The notes under the pieces: model-generated
The model's input: the letters and a program-made list of their open reading frames with translations, nothing else
What the model was told of the DNA's origin: nothing
The model's database searches: none
Translations under genes and position numbers: made by a program
In this document: one piece after another, positions 37,724 through 46,779 of the stretch
Position numbering within the stretch: the stretch's first letter is position 1
How the letters are laid out: each line of letters begins with the position of its first letter
Assembly: GCA_017857395.1 (NCBI GenBank)
Contig: JAFMDF010000004.1
Coordinates: 1-64,000 of the forward strand
Reading direction: 5' to 3'
Length of the DNA: 64,000 nt
DNA from: Bacteroidota bacterium
GTDB taxonomy: Bacteria; Bacteroidota; Bacteroidia; Chitinophagales; Saprospiraceae

Positions 37724-39043
37724 TTAATCCTTATAAAACAACCACTTCCCCATCTCCGTAAAAGTAACTTTCTTCCCGTATAAGAAAATACCAACTCGAT
37801 AAATTCGACCAGAAATCCAGACAAAAAAGACAGTCGTACCGATTAATAAAATCAAAGACAAAGCCACTTGCCACATCGGTGGGTCGAATGCCAATCGCGC
37901 AGGCATAATGAAAGGCGCACTAATCGGGAAGATAGACCCCCAAGTAGCTAAAGTACCATTCGGTGCTTGCATCGCTGGAATCATCGTATAAAAGGATAAG
38001 ATAATCGGCAACGTTAAAGGCAGGGTCAATTTTTGCGCTTCACTTAAATCATCGCCAATCGCAGAACCTGCTGCGGCATACAAAGAACTATACATAAAAA
38101 AGCCAAGCAATAAATAGATAATAAAAGCAGGAATAATCAACCACCAATTAATGGCACTAATCTCTGTAAAGATTTGTAAGGCCATATCCTGTGCTTGTTC
38201 GTCACTAATGCCAGAACCTGCGGTAGCCATTTCTACTTGTGTTTGGGCAGTATCAATGCCCATAAATAACTGCGCCCCAAGAAAAATTAAGGGGAAAAGA
38301 ATCGCCCAAATCGCCATTTGAGTGAGCGTCACCCCACCAATGCCTATCAATTTTCCTAACATTAATTCAAAAGGCTTAACCGAAGAAACCATCACTTCCA
38401 CAATTCTATTGGTTTTTTCTTCCATAACCCCCATCATCACTTGAGAACCATTGATGGAAATAATCATCACCATAATAAAACCGAGCATCATACCGACTGC
38501 GGTTAGAATATTCCCCGTAATAGAACTTTGATTTTGTGCCCCTTCTTTAATCGGTTCGGGGTCAATGGACACATTACTTTGTAACGTTTCCAGTTGATTC
38601 TTATCTAAGCCTAAAGTTGCTATTTTATAATCTCTAATTTTACGTCCTATTTTTCGTTCTAGCGATATTTGCGTTGTCAAACTCAACTGGTCTTCTGTAT
38701 AATAATTGACCGTAAAATCTTTTACTTCTATGCTACTAGGTTTCGGAATCACTAAGACACCATTATATTCTTTATTGGCTACTTTCTCTTTTAAACTAGC
38801 TAAGCCTTCATTCGGAAAGGAGAAATATAAATCATTTTCATCCTTCATCGTTTTATTCATAATGCCAGCCTCGTCGATAATGGCAATTTTGTTTTTTTCA
38901 TTTTCTTCATAACTAAAAATGAAACTCACAACGACGATAAACAGAAGGAAAAAGAAAGGAATTAATAAAGTCGTTAAAATAAAGGATTTTTTTTGAACCC
39001 TTGTGAGGTATTCTCTTTGGACGATTAACCACAATTTATTCAT
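37724..39043 (-). CDS. ABC-2 type permease (NatB-like)
   Basis: This is the membrane component of an ABC exporter, about 439 residues from the internal ATG chosen here (LWLIVQREYLTRVQKKSFIL). It has a first membrane helix near residues 20-42, a large extracytoplasmic domain to about 175, and then five membrane helices. EEKTNRIVEVMVSSVKPFEL is the cytoplasmic coupling motif typical of NatB/ABC-2 proteins. The ATPase gene lies upstream on the same strand, and together they probably export sodium, a drug or a peptide; the substrate is unknown. Confidence 0.9.
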   Translation of the reverse strand: MNKLWLIVQREYLTRVQKKSFILTTLLIPFFFLLFIVVVSFIFSYEENEKNKIAIIDEAGIMNKTMKDENDLYFSFPNEGLASLKEKVANKEYNGVLVIPKPSSIEVKDFTVNYYTEDQLSLTTQISLERKIGRKIRDYKIATLGLDKNQLETLQSNVSIDPEPIKEGAQNQSSITGNILTAVGMMLGFIMVMIISINGSQVMMGVMEEKTNRIVEVMVSSVKPFELMLGKLIGIGGVTLTQMAIWAILFPLIFLGAQLFMGIDTAQTQVEMATAGSGISDEQAQDMALQIFTEISAINWWLIIPAFIIYLLLGFFMYSSLYAAAGSAIGDDLSEAQKLTLPLTLPIILSFYTMIPAMQAPNGTLATWGSIFPISAPFIMPARLAFDPPMWQVALSLILLIGTTVFFVWISGRIYRVGIFLYGKKVTFTEMGKWLFYKD

Positions 39044-39066
39044 TAGAGGTGCTTTTTTAATTTTCA

Positions 39067-39096
39067 ACCTGCCCGACTAGTCGTCAGGCTGGCGGG
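39067..39096. repeat. CCTGCCCG...CTGGCGGG repeat
   Basis: ACCTGCCCGACTAGTCGTCA followed by GGCTGGCGGG is an inverted, variant copy of the sequence at 24488-24512. It includes the palindrome GACTAGTC. It is probably a dispersed REP-like element. Confidence 0.45.
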
Positions 39097-39167
39097 TTTA
39101 AAATTTTCAAGTAACAATTTTCAAAAGGTGCTTGTTTGCTCAATTTTTAAATTGAAACTTGATTAGG

Positions 39168-39219
39168 AAACTGCAAACTGCAAACTGTTTTACTGCAAAC
39201 TGCAATACTGCCTACTGTC
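39168..39219. repeat. Word array abutting the ABC ATPase stop
   Basis: Several near-copies of CTGCAAACTG are followed by ATACTGCCTACTGTCCTACT, reaching the stop codon of the minus-strand ATPase gene. The reverse complement (GTAGGACAGTAGGCAGT) closely matches the array just after rlmN at 20355. Confidence 0.5.
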
Positions 39220-40140
39220 CTACTCTTCGCTTTCACCAACTTGCTTGATAAATATCTCGTTCAGCGTTGGCAAAATTTCATTAAAAGATTGGATATGAAC
39301 GCCCTTGCTAATAAGGTAATTCAATAATTTATTGGAAGCACTTTCTTCCGTTACTTGAACGGTAATAGATTTTTTGCCTTGTCCGATGATTTTATAAGAA
39401 TCATCCGCAGCATCCGTCATTTGTAAATTGTCAGGTAAGCTGCCTGTATATTTAATTTTGTACAAATTATCTTTGAATTGATTTTTAACATCCGCAACCT
39501 TTCCTTCTAGTATTTTTTGTCCTTGATTGATTAAGACAATATGTTCACAAACTTCTTCTACTTGCTCCATACGGTGGGTAGAAAAAATAATGCTTGTCCC
39601 ATTTTGGTTCATTTCATCAATTTCCGACTTAATCAAATTGGTATTAATTGGGTCTAAACCAGAAAAAGGCTCATCTAAAATTAATAATTTAGGTCGGTGG
39701 ATAACGGTTGCAATAAACTGAATCTTTTGCTGCATTCCCTTAGAAAGTTCTTCTACCTTTTTATCCCACCAATCGGTAATACTAAATTTATCAAACCAAT
39801 AGTGAATTTGTTCTTTCGCTGCTTTTTTAGATAAACCTTTTAATTGGGCAAGATACATTAGGTGGTCTCCAACCTTCATCTTTTTGTAGAGGCCACGTTC
39901 TTCTGGCATATAGCCAATCTGACTTGGATGATTGCTGTTTAATTTTTCACCATCTAGATAAACTGCACCAGAATCGGCGCCCGTAATGGTGGTAATAATT
40001 CGAATGAGCGAGGTTTTTCCTGCTCCATTTGGTCCTAATAAACCAAAAACGCTGCCTTTGGGAACGTCAAAGCTGACATTATTCACCGCAGTATGGTTTT
40101 CATAGGTTTTAATCACATTTTCTAATCGTAGTATTGGCAT
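39220..40140 (-). CDS. ABC transporter ATP-binding protein (NatA-like)
   Basis: This 306-residue ATPase energises the adjacent ABC-2 permease. Walker A GPNGAGKTS lies near residue 36, the Q-loop region is GYMPEERGLYKK near 72, the signature LSKGMQQK lies near 127, and Walker B LLILDEPFSGLDP with a following H-loop (FSTHRMEQVEE) lies near 147-190. The C-terminal DUF4162-like segment is typical of NatA/drug exporters. The pair forms a likely two-gene operon with a 176-base spacer. Confidence 0.94.
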   Translation of the reverse strand: MPILRLENVIKTYENHTAVNNVSFDVPKGSVFGLLGPNGAGKTSLIRIITTITGADSGAVYLDGEKLNSNHPSQIGYMPEERGLYKKMKVGDHLMYLAQLKGLSKKAAKEQIHYWFDKFSITDWWDKKVEELSKGMQQKIQFIATVIHRPKLLILDEPFSGLDPINTNLIKSEIDEMNQNGTSIIFSTHRMEQVEEVCEHIVLINQGQKILEGKVADVKNQFKDNLYKIKYTGSLPDNLQMTDAADDSYKIIGQGKKSITVQVTEESASNKLLNYLISKGVHIQSFNEILPTLNEIFIKQVGESEE

Positions 40141-40526
40141 TCGTAGGTGTTTAACGGGTTACGAAACTTATAATATAGTCTCGAATTAATTAGTTCTGTT
40201 CGCAATAATCCTAAAAATAGTATAAAGCTTACATTTAATTCTATAGATACTTCTTTTTTTTATACCAAGAACTTTTGAAGTATTATTTTTGCATTCTTTT
40301 TAAGCTTAAAAGTACAGTTAGGAATGGAATAAAAATAACTATTACTTTTGGGCTAGTCTTTTTCCTTTATGCAGCGTTACAAAAATACTCATTATACTAA
40401 TGCATAACTCCGTTTTTTGTGCCTTGCCTAAAGAAAAAATACACACCCCAAATTGTAAGACTTATTTATATTTCATTCCTTAATTATTAACCTTGAAAAT
40501 TTAAGATTCATCAAAATTAAAATAAT
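40141..40526. other. Divergent spacer upstream of rhodanese
   Basis: This AT-rich spacer holds the promoters of the ABC ATPase and rhodanese genes. A TAnnTTTG match (TATTTTTG) lies at 40284-40291 but without a good -33 partner. No gene or RNA is recognised. Confidence 0.4.
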
Positions 40527-40829
40527 ATGGATATTACGGTAACAGAGTTAAAAGAAAAATTAGACAAAAAAGAGGACTTTGTGTTCATTGATGTTCGAGA
40601 AGATTACGAATACGATGAATTTAACCTAGGCGCTAAATTAATTCCCCTTGGTGATGTGATGGATGAAGTGGATAATTTAGAGGAGCATAAAGACTCAGAA
40701 ATTGTGGTGCATTGTCGGTCTGGTGCAAGAAGTGGGAAAGCGCAACAGATTTTAGAAATGCATGGTTTTTCTAACGTGCGAAATTTGGAAGGTGGGGTAT
40801 TAGCTTGGATTAAAAAATATGGGAAGTAA
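40527..40829 (+). CDS. Rhodanese-like domain protein
   Basis: This 100-residue single-domain rhodanese likely transfers sulfane sulfur. FIDVREDYEYDEFNLGAKLI forms the CH2A-type segment. The active-site loop HCRSGARSGKA carries the catalytic cysteine near residue 68. No signal peptide is present, so it is cytoplasmic. The gene is monocistronic and its stop is followed 4 bases later by a hairpin repeat. Confidence 0.93.
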   Translation: MDITVTELKEKLDKKEDFVFIDVREDYEYDEFNLGAKLIPLGDVMDEVDNLEEHKDSEIVVHCRSGARSGKAQQILEMHGFSNVRNLEGGVLAWIKKYGK

Positions 40830-40833
40830 AATC

Positions 40834-40881
40834 GAGTTGCGAGTTACGGGTTGCGAGTAAGGTCACACAATCCGTAACTCG
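40834..40881. repeat. Word-repeat hairpin abutting the rhodanese stop
   Basis: GAGTTGCGAGTTACGGGTTG begins 4 bases after the stop; TCCGTAACTCG 20 bases on pairs with CGAGTTACGGG. The left arm is identical to the arm at 50670. It lies between converging genes and could serve as a terminator. Confidence 0.6.
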
Positions 40882-40891
40882 GAATAGAATA

Positions 40892-41770
40892 TCACAGAAA
40901 AGAAGCTACTTCCGCTAATAAACTATCCGGCACTTCCTCTGCAATAAAATGCCCAGAATCAACCGCCTTTCCACGCACATTAATCGCTTTCTCTCTCCAA
41001 ATACTAAGCACATCTTGTTTTTGATAAGCTGGATTTTTTGCCCCCCAAAGGATAAGTAAAGGACATTGAATGCGTTCGGAAAAATCTGCTCGGTCGTGTA
41101 CCAAATCAATCGTCGCCCCTGCTCGATAATCTTCACAAGAAGCATGCAAAATAGCTTTATCATGCACCGTTCGACTATAAGCAGCGATAGATTCAGGCGT
41201 ACAAGCACCCGATGCCGCCAATGGCCCAAAGATAGCTTTCTCCATAAAATTCGAACTATTGCCAATTAACATTTCTGGTAATGGATAAGGCTGAATCAAA
41301 AAGAACCAATGCCAATAATTGGTCGCAAATGCTTGGTCCGTATGGTCATACAACCATAAAGTAGGTAGAATATCTAATAACACCAATTTTTCTATTTGTT
41401 GTGGATAATCCAATGCCATTCGATGTGCCACTCTTGCCCCTCGGTCATGCCCAATGACTTTGAACCTATCAAAGCCTAATGCTGCCATTACTTCTACTTG
41501 GTCTTTTGCCATCGCTCTTTTAGAGTAGGGATAATGTGCCGCATCTGTCCTAGGTTTTCCACTATCGCCATATCCTCTTAAATCAGTTGCGACCACCGTA
41601 TAGTTCTTCGCCAAAGCAGGTGCTACTTTATGCCACATGATATGACTTTGTGGATAACCATGAATTAATAGCAACGGAGGTCCTTGTCCACCAATGACTA
41701 GATTGATTTCTGTTTCGGACGTTTTGATTTTTTTATTTTGGAAATTTGGGAAGAAGGTAGTTGTGGGCAT
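40892..41770 (-). CDS. Alpha/beta hydrolase, fluoroacetate/haloacetate dehalogenase-like
   Basis: This 292-residue enzyme has the alpha/beta-hydrolase oxyanion motif HGYPQSHIMWH near residue 36. An aspartate nucleophile sits in GHDRGARVAHRMALDYP near 107, rather than the serine of esterases. The two arginines of DRGAR, the YWHWFF stretch near 149, the tyrosine in DYRAGATIDL and the catalytic histidine in DSGHFIAEE match the halide- and carboxylate-binding pattern known from fluoroacetate dehalogenases. Cytoplasmic, no signal peptide. An epoxide hydrolase role cannot be excluded. It stands alone. Confidence 0.85.
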   Translation of the reverse strand: MPTTTFFPNFQNKKIKTSETEINLVIGGQGPPLLLIHGYPQSHIMWHKVAPALAKNYTVVATDLRGYGDSGKPRTDAAHYPYSKRAMAKDQVEVMAALGFDRFKVIGHDRGARVAHRMALDYPQQIEKLVLLDILPTLWLYDHTDQAFATNYWHWFFLIQPYPLPEMLIGNSSNFMEKAIFGPLAASGACTPESIAAYSRTVHDKAILHASCEDYRAGATIDLVHDRADFSERIQCPLLILWGAKNPAYQKQDVLSIWREKAINVRGKAVDSGHFIAEEVPDSLLAEVASFL

Positions 41771-41810
41771 ATTTGATTGTTATTTTTTTATAGATTGTTG
41801 GACAACCTAA

Positions 41811-42989
41811 TCATTTTGTTACGGTTATTTTTAGCTTATCCTCTGTCCTATTCGAGAATTTATCAACTGCGATAAAAGTTATTTCAAAATCTCCTGCTAC
41901 AGTTGGTAATCCTGATAACTTCATTTTTTGGCTATCAAATTCCAACCAATCCAATTCATTTTCATTCATGCTTAAAGTCAATTGTTTATCATCTATGTCT
42001 TTAAAATAATCTAAAGGAATTGATAAATCGAATTGCTCACCAACCTGTACTATGGTATCAGAAATCGGCTTGTAAACAAAAGGCTTGAATACTTTTGACG
42101 TATTAACCCAATAAATATCAGCTTCCGTTAAGCCTTTTTCTCCAATTTGTAGACGCGTAAAAAATAAAAAATTGTTGTCAATACTTACAAATGGCCTCCT
42201 ATCCCAATCTTTTGAATTTATGGTGGAGTCAAGCATTTGTGGTACTGTCCAGCTATTATTGTAGTTGCGATAGCTTATATATAAATCCATGAAGGTTTCA
42301 TTATCCGTATAGCTACAAAATATTAGGTAGGTTTCCTCAGGAGAAATGAATACACTTTCATTATCATCTGAAGAATTTAATTCAACTATTTCTTTTACAC
42401 TTTGATACTCCTCATCCACTAATTTTGAATAAAATAAATCGGCAGCGTAACAGTTTTCTTTTCCTTCGCAATTTCTATTGGAGGAGAAATAAATGGTTCC
42501 ATCATTTGTCATACTCGCATTAGCTTCTCTGCTTATCGAACTTAATGGCATTGGTATTTTTATAGGAAAATCCCAATTATCATTCACCTTTTCAATACTC
42601 CAGATATCCGTAATATATAAGTTGTTGGTGTCAGGGATACTTTGGGCGTAAAGTAAAGATTTTCCATTAGGGGTAAAATACGGAAGAAATACATTGTCCT
42701 TTGCTAAAGGTTTAAACAGCTCTGGAGAAGTCCATTTATCATTATTTTTTTTTGAATAATGTATATCTCCACTAACGCCATCCTCCTTTAATACGCCAAA
42801 TGCTAATTCCCGCGTATCGGGTGTAAACGAAATCCCATGCTCAAATCGACCTTTCTTTGAAATTAAACCTTCTCCGAATATCATAGGAGTTGTTTCTGGT
42901 TCAGTTTGTCCAAAGTAATCAAGGGTAACAGTATTCGTCTTGCAACCAATCATTCCGATAATAATAAATGGAAGAATTTTTTTTATCAT
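41811..42989 (-). CDS. PD40/TolB-type beta-propeller lipoprotein
   Basis: This 392-residue protein has a lipoprotein signal (PFIIIGMIGC). WD40-like PD40 blades follow (GISFTPDTRELAFGV, LPYFTPNGKSLLYAQ, ASMTNDGTIYFSSNRNCEG, FVSIDNNFLFFTRLQ). The last 90 residues form a cadherin/Ig-like putative domain (QFDLSIPLDYFKDIDDKQLT). It probably sits on the envelope as a binding protein; no enzyme motif is visible. The codon use is AT-rich. It lies downstream of the accessory nuclease-like gene, with an attC-like hairpin between them. Confidence 0.85.
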   Translation of the reverse strand: MIKKILPFIIIGMIGCKTNTVTLDYFGQTEPETTPMIFGEGLISKKGRFEHGISFTPDTRELAFGVLKEDGVSGDIHYSKKNNDKWTSPELFKPLAKDNVFLPYFTPNGKSLLYAQSIPDTNNLYITDIWSIEKVNDNWDFPIKIPMPLSSISREANASMTNDGTIYFSSNRNCEGKENCYAADLFYSKLVDEEYQSVKEIVELNSSDDNESVFISPEETYLIFCSYTDNETFMDLYISYRNYNNSWTVPQMLDSTINSKDWDRRPFVSIDNNFLFFTRLQIGEKGLTEADIYWVNTSKVFKPFVYKPISDTIVQVGEQFDLSIPLDYFKDIDDKQLTLSMNENELDWLEFDSQKMKLSGLPTVAGDFEITFIAVDKFSNRTEDKLKITVTK

Positions 42990-43024
42990 AGTTTTATCGC
43001 TTGCAATGTCTCGTCTTTTATAGT

Positions 43025-43058
43025 GCCCAACGTCGTCGCGTCGTCCCCGTTGTATGCA
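43025..43058. other. Possible attC-like or hairpin site between accessory genes
   Basis: On the minus strand this reads ACAACGGGGACGACGCGACG continuing to ACGTTGGGC. CAACG/CGTTG form outer arms around a self-complementary CGTCGCG core. GTTGGGC fits the integron R' core GTTRRRY, but the other core (ATACAAC) is a poor RYYYAAC match and the site is short. TACAACGG recurs inverted on the other side of the next gene (44285). Confidence 0.25.
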
Positions 43059-43067
43059 GTTTTTTTT

Positions 43068-44213
43068 CTAATTCATATCAACATACAAATGATAAACATT
43101 TACTAATTTACTATTTAATCTATATACAGTTTCACATATATTTATCCTTGCAGGTGAAATTCCATCCATTTCAGATGTCCTAAGTAATTTATAATTTGGA
43201 ATTTCCACAATTGGTAAATATTGAACATATTTTTTCCATGATTTATTGAATTCTTTTAGCTCAGAAAATACTATTACGAATATAGTATCCAGTCCATTAG
43301 CATTGTATCCAGAGAGTTTTGCTAAATGTTTTTTTATTGAAGTTTTGTCAAATGAATTTTTTAAATTAAATGCCTCACATAAACTTATAACTTCTCCAAA
43401 ATCATTCATTATTTTAATATCGATTTCACCAATAGTTTTTCCTGTTTCAGATACTCCGTAACCAGATTCATCTTTTGCAATATATTTTTTTATTAATGAC
43501 GCTAATTGTATAGTTCTGCTTTTCTCATCACTTTTAATGGTTTTCCTTAGCCCTTGTAATTCTTTTGTTGACCTAACAATTTCATTTATTAATATAAAAT
43601 TATTCGATAAGGATTTTATACTTTGGTCCAATGATTTGTTAAAAAGTCGGATTAGTTTTTCTCTTTTGAAAAGAAAGTGTTTTTTAGTAACAAAATCAAT
43701 TAGTTTATCTCCATAAGATAATTTCATTTGAATACCATCAATAATCGTTGCTACTTTCAACTCTCTATCTTTAACAGACATGTTAGTTAATTTATATACT
43801 TCAACTTCAAAATTAATTGCAAGTATCCTAAAAACAAGTATACAAAAGTCTTGTAACAAACTACTACAAAATAATTTTAGGTCTTCAAAATCACAATTAC
43901 CTATGATGTATTTAATGTTCCAATAGCCTTTATCGTAAATCGAGATTTTAGAAGAGAGTTCATACTCTATAATTTCATCATAAAATTCGTATCCTAATCT
44001 ATTATTAGCAAGAAAATTAATATCGTTAATCAAGTTTTCGTGAACACTAAACCATGTATTCTCTAAAATGTATTTATTCTTATCAAAAATTGGAACTAAA
44101 GGTAATAATTCAATTCTCTTTGAATCAATTATAAGTGTTTCAACTTTGTAGATAATTTTACTGAGTACTTCCAAATAGTTTAAAGTTCGTTCTAAAGACA
44201 ATCTAACTTTCAT
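43068..44213 (-). CDS. Accessory protein with probable PD-(D/E)XK nuclease domain
   Basis: This 381-residue protein is encoded in markedly AT-rich DNA and has no signal peptide. The N-terminal 240 residues are helical and unrecognised. Residues about 250-345 read as a restriction-endonuclease-like fold: SETGKTIGEIDIKIMNDFGE gives the GEID motif and CEAFNLKN gives the ExxxLK-type motif. LDTIFVIVFSELKEFNKSW continues the beta-alpha core. This arrangement is typical of effector nucleases in bacterial defence and mobile modules. No partner gene is adjacent. The nuclease call is inference from motif spacing. Confidence 0.6.
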   Translation of the reverse strand: MKVRLSLERTLNYLEVLSKIIYKVETLIIDSKRIELLPLVPIFDKNKYILENTWFSVHENLINDINFLANNRLGYEFYDEIIEYELSSKISIYDKGYWNIKYIIGNCDFEDLKLFCSSLLQDFCILVFRILAINFEVEVYKLTNMSVKDRELKVATIIDGIQMKLSYGDKLIDFVTKKHFLFKREKLIRLFNKSLDQSIKSLSNNFILINEIVRSTKELQGLRKTIKSDEKSRTIQLASLIKKYIAKDESGYGVSETGKTIGEIDIKIMNDFGEVISLCEAFNLKNSFDKTSIKKHLAKLSGYNANGLDTIFVIVFSELKEFNKSWKKYVQYLPIVEIPNYKLLRTSEMDGISPARINICETVYRLNSKLVNVYHLYVDMN

Positions 44214-44325
44214 TTATTTAGAATACATTTTGTGAGTATAAATATTTGATTTAAATCAGGATGAATCATTTTTTTAAATTTCGTACAACGGCCGTATTTT
44301 ATGTATAGACAATATGAAATGACTA

Positions 44326-45336
44326 TCAAATAATATTCACCTCAGCAGTCAACGAAATCCCAAATTTCTGCTTAACAGAAGCAATAATATCAAAAGCCAA
44401 CCGCTTAACCTCCGCACCAGTAGCATCTCCATAATTCACTAAAACCAAAGCCTGTTTAGCATGCGCCCCCGTATTACCTATTTTTTTACCTTTCCAACCA
44501 TCCTGCTCAATCAACCAACCAGCAGGTACTTTTACTTTTCCATTGGGCAAATCGTAAGAGACAATATGGGGAAACTGTTGTTGTAATTGCTCAAAATGAG
44601 TCCGAGTAATTTCTGGATTTTTGAAGAAACTTCCAGAGTTACCCAATTCCGCAGGGTCAGGTAATTTGCTAGAACGAATGGCTATTACCGCATCACTTAT
44701 ATTTTTTATGGTAGGTTGGTCAATACCATTATCTGCTAAGTGCGTTTTAATCGCTCCATAATCCATGTTCAATTGATGGTGCTTTTTAGTCAACTGTAAA
44801 AATACTTTCGTAATAAAATATTGTCCTTTTAACCGCTTTTTAAAAACACTATCTCGATACCCAAATTGGCAAGCTTTTTTACTAAAAGTTTTCTTTCGCC
44901 GAGTGGCTATATTAATCGCTTCTAGTTTTATAAAAACATCTTTTAATTCTACGCCATACGCCCCAATATTTTGAATGGGAGAAGCGCCAACAGTTCCTGG
45001 AATTAAGGATAAATTTTCAATACCGCCATAATTATGAGCAATTGCCCAAAGCACTAATTCATGCCAATTTTCGCCACCGCCAATACTCAAAGTAACGGTT
45101 GTTTCGGTTTCTTCAATAAGGTCAATTCCCTTAATTTCATTTTTAATGACTAAACCAGCAATATCTTGGGTGAGCAACATATTACTACCACCGCCTAATA
45201 TAAAAACAGGTTGGTAAGATAATTTTAGACCTTGTTTTAAATCAGTAACAGATTGGACTTTGAGTAGATTCGCTGCTTTTGTATCCAATCCAAAAGTGTT
45301 ATAAGATTTGAGGGAGTAGTTTTTTAGTATAACCAT
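44326..45336 (-). CDS. murB: UDP-N-acetylenolpyruvoylglucosamine reductase
   Basis: MurB reduces UDP-GlcNAc-enolpyruvate to UDP-MurNAc in peptidoglycan synthesis using FAD and NADPH. The start is set at the ATG before ILKNYSLKSYNTFGLD, the normal N-terminus; the longer ORF adds 21 unlikely residues. FAD motifs FILGGGSNMLL and LSLIPGTVGASPIQNIGAYG are intact, the catalytic serine lies in ELGNSGSFFKNPE, and the C-terminal acidic motif follows GNTGAHAKQALVLVNYG. It is a type I MurB. It lies 84 bases downstream of the nucleoside permease gene. Confidence 0.95.
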   Translation of the reverse strand: MVILKNYSLKSYNTFGLDTKAANLLKVQSVTDLKQGLKLSYQPVFILGGGSNMLLTQDIAGLVIKNEIKGIDLIEETETTVTLSIGGGENWHELVLWAIAHNYGGIENLSLIPGTVGASPIQNIGAYGVELKDVFIKLEAINIATRRKKTFSKKACQFGYRDSVFKKRLKGQYFITKVFLQLTKKHHQLNMDYGAIKTHLADNGIDQPTIKNISDAVIAIRSSKLPDPAELGNSGSFFKNPEITRTHFEQLQQQFPHIVSYDLPNGKVKVPAGWLIEQDGWKGKKIGNTGAHAKQALVLVNYGDATGAEVKRLAFDIIASVKQKFGISLTAEVNII

Positions 45337-45420
45337 GTAAGCGTTTGACAAGTAGGTTTCTTCATAAAGTGCTTCCCGAACTTTAAGTTCTGGAAGCACT
45401 AGAACAATATTAGTTGATAT

Positions 45421-46626
45421 TTAAGCAATCTTTTCATCTTCTCTAAAAAAGATAAGGAAGATAATGAGTACCGCTACTGCTAAGCCTGCGGGTATCATCC
45501 AAATCTGTGTCCAATCATGCCCCACTTCTGCACCATTTTCCATAATGGTATAATTGTTTACAATTTGTCCAGCAATGATTGCGCCCAAATACATGCCAAT
45601 TCCATAAGTTGCTAAAGTAATCAAGCCTTGCGCACTTGCCCGAACTTCCTCTGGTGCTTCATTATCAACATAAATTTGACCAGTAACAAAAAAGAAGTCA
45701 TAACAGATTCCATGTAACAAAATACCACTATAAAACATCCAAACCATCGTTTGATTATCACCATAAGCAAACAATACATAGCGTAAAATCCAAGCTAAAA
45801 TCCCCACTAAAATCATTTTCTTAACTCCTAAACGGCTAAAGAAGAAAGGCATTAAGAGCATGAAAATAATCTCAGACGCTTGTCCCAAAGTCATCTTGGC
45901 AGCCGCAAATTCCATTCCTGCTTCATTGAGGAAATTATTAGCGAAAGCAAAGTAAAAATTTAAAGGAATGGAGACTAAAAAAGAACTAATCACCAAGACG
46001 GCAAAATTTCGATTCTTCATCAATTTTAAGGCATCTAGACCTAATAGTTTCCCAACATTAATTGGTTGCCCTTTACTTTCCGAAGGCGTATTTGGCAAGG
46101 TAAAACAATACAAACCTGTAACTAAAGAAGCCATAGCAGCTACGATAAATTGAGTGCTAGAAGCTTCTAATTTAGCAAAACTGATAATTAATCCTGCAAT
46201 AATCCACCCAATCGTGCCTAGTACTCGAATGCCAGGGAATTCTTTTTCTGGGCTCGACATTTGATAAAAAGAAACTGCATTGGTTAAAGCCAAGGTTGGC
46301 ATATAAAAAATAGAATAGATTAATAACACCCAATAAAAAGTATCGGGATCACTAACCGAAGAAAGGTAGTAGAGAATTCCAGCTCCAATAACATGTGAAA
46401 CGGCCAATACTCTTTGCGCTTCAAAAAAACGATCTGCAATAATTCCTACAAATAGTGGAGAAATAATAGCCGCAATACTAATCGTACTGAAAATACCTCC
46501 AATAACAGCTCCATTATAGCCCAAAGTGTGAGATAAGTAATTACCTACCGTCGCATACCAACATCCCCATACAAAAAATTGCAAGAACATCATAATTGAC
46601 AACTGTACTCTAATACTGGTTTTCAT
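45421..46626 (-). CDS. Nucleoside:H+ symporter-like MFS permease
   Basis: This 401-residue protein has about twelve membrane helices and the FVWGCWYATVGNYLSHTLGY start typical of the NupG/XapB nucleoside-permease group. FYQMSSPEKEFPGIRVLGTI resembles the central conserved loop of that family, and HGICYDFFFVTGQIYVDNEA is its characteristic later motif. It likely imports nucleosides or related glycosides. It is on the same strand as murB but with its own ATG and an 84-base gap. Confidence 0.9.
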   Translation of the reverse strand: MKTSIRVQLSIMMFLQFFVWGCWYATVGNYLSHTLGYNGAVIGGIFSTISIAAIISPLFVGIIADRFFEAQRVLAVSHVIGAGILYYLSSVSDPDTFYWVLLIYSIFYMPTLALTNAVSFYQMSSPEKEFPGIRVLGTIGWIIAGLIISFAKLEASSTQFIVAAMASLVTGLYCFTLPNTPSESKGQPINVGKLLGLDALKLMKNRNFAVLVISSFLVSIPLNFYFAFANNFLNEAGMEFAAAKMTLGQASEIIFMLLMPFFFSRLGVKKMILVGILAWILRYVLFAYGDNQTMVWMFYSGILLHGICYDFFFVTGQIYVDNEAPEEVRASAQGLITLATYGIGMYLGAIIAGQIVNNYTIMENGAEVGHDWTQIWMIPAGLAVAVLIIFLIFFREDEKIA

Positions 46627-46779
46627 CTATACTTTTTTTAATGATTGAAAAGGAAAACGAAAGATAGGAAAAAATCCCATTGGGCAATTAATCCTAAGTG
46701 ATTTTCTGTTTTTATAAAGCGGACTTCTCTAAATGTCTGCTTTTTTTCCTTAAACTTGTACTTGTAAATCAAAATCTCT

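Noticed and set aside
40284-40291. TATTTTTG as the rhodanese promoter
   Set aside because: It lies about 236 bases upstream and lacks a -33 TTTG box at proper spacing.
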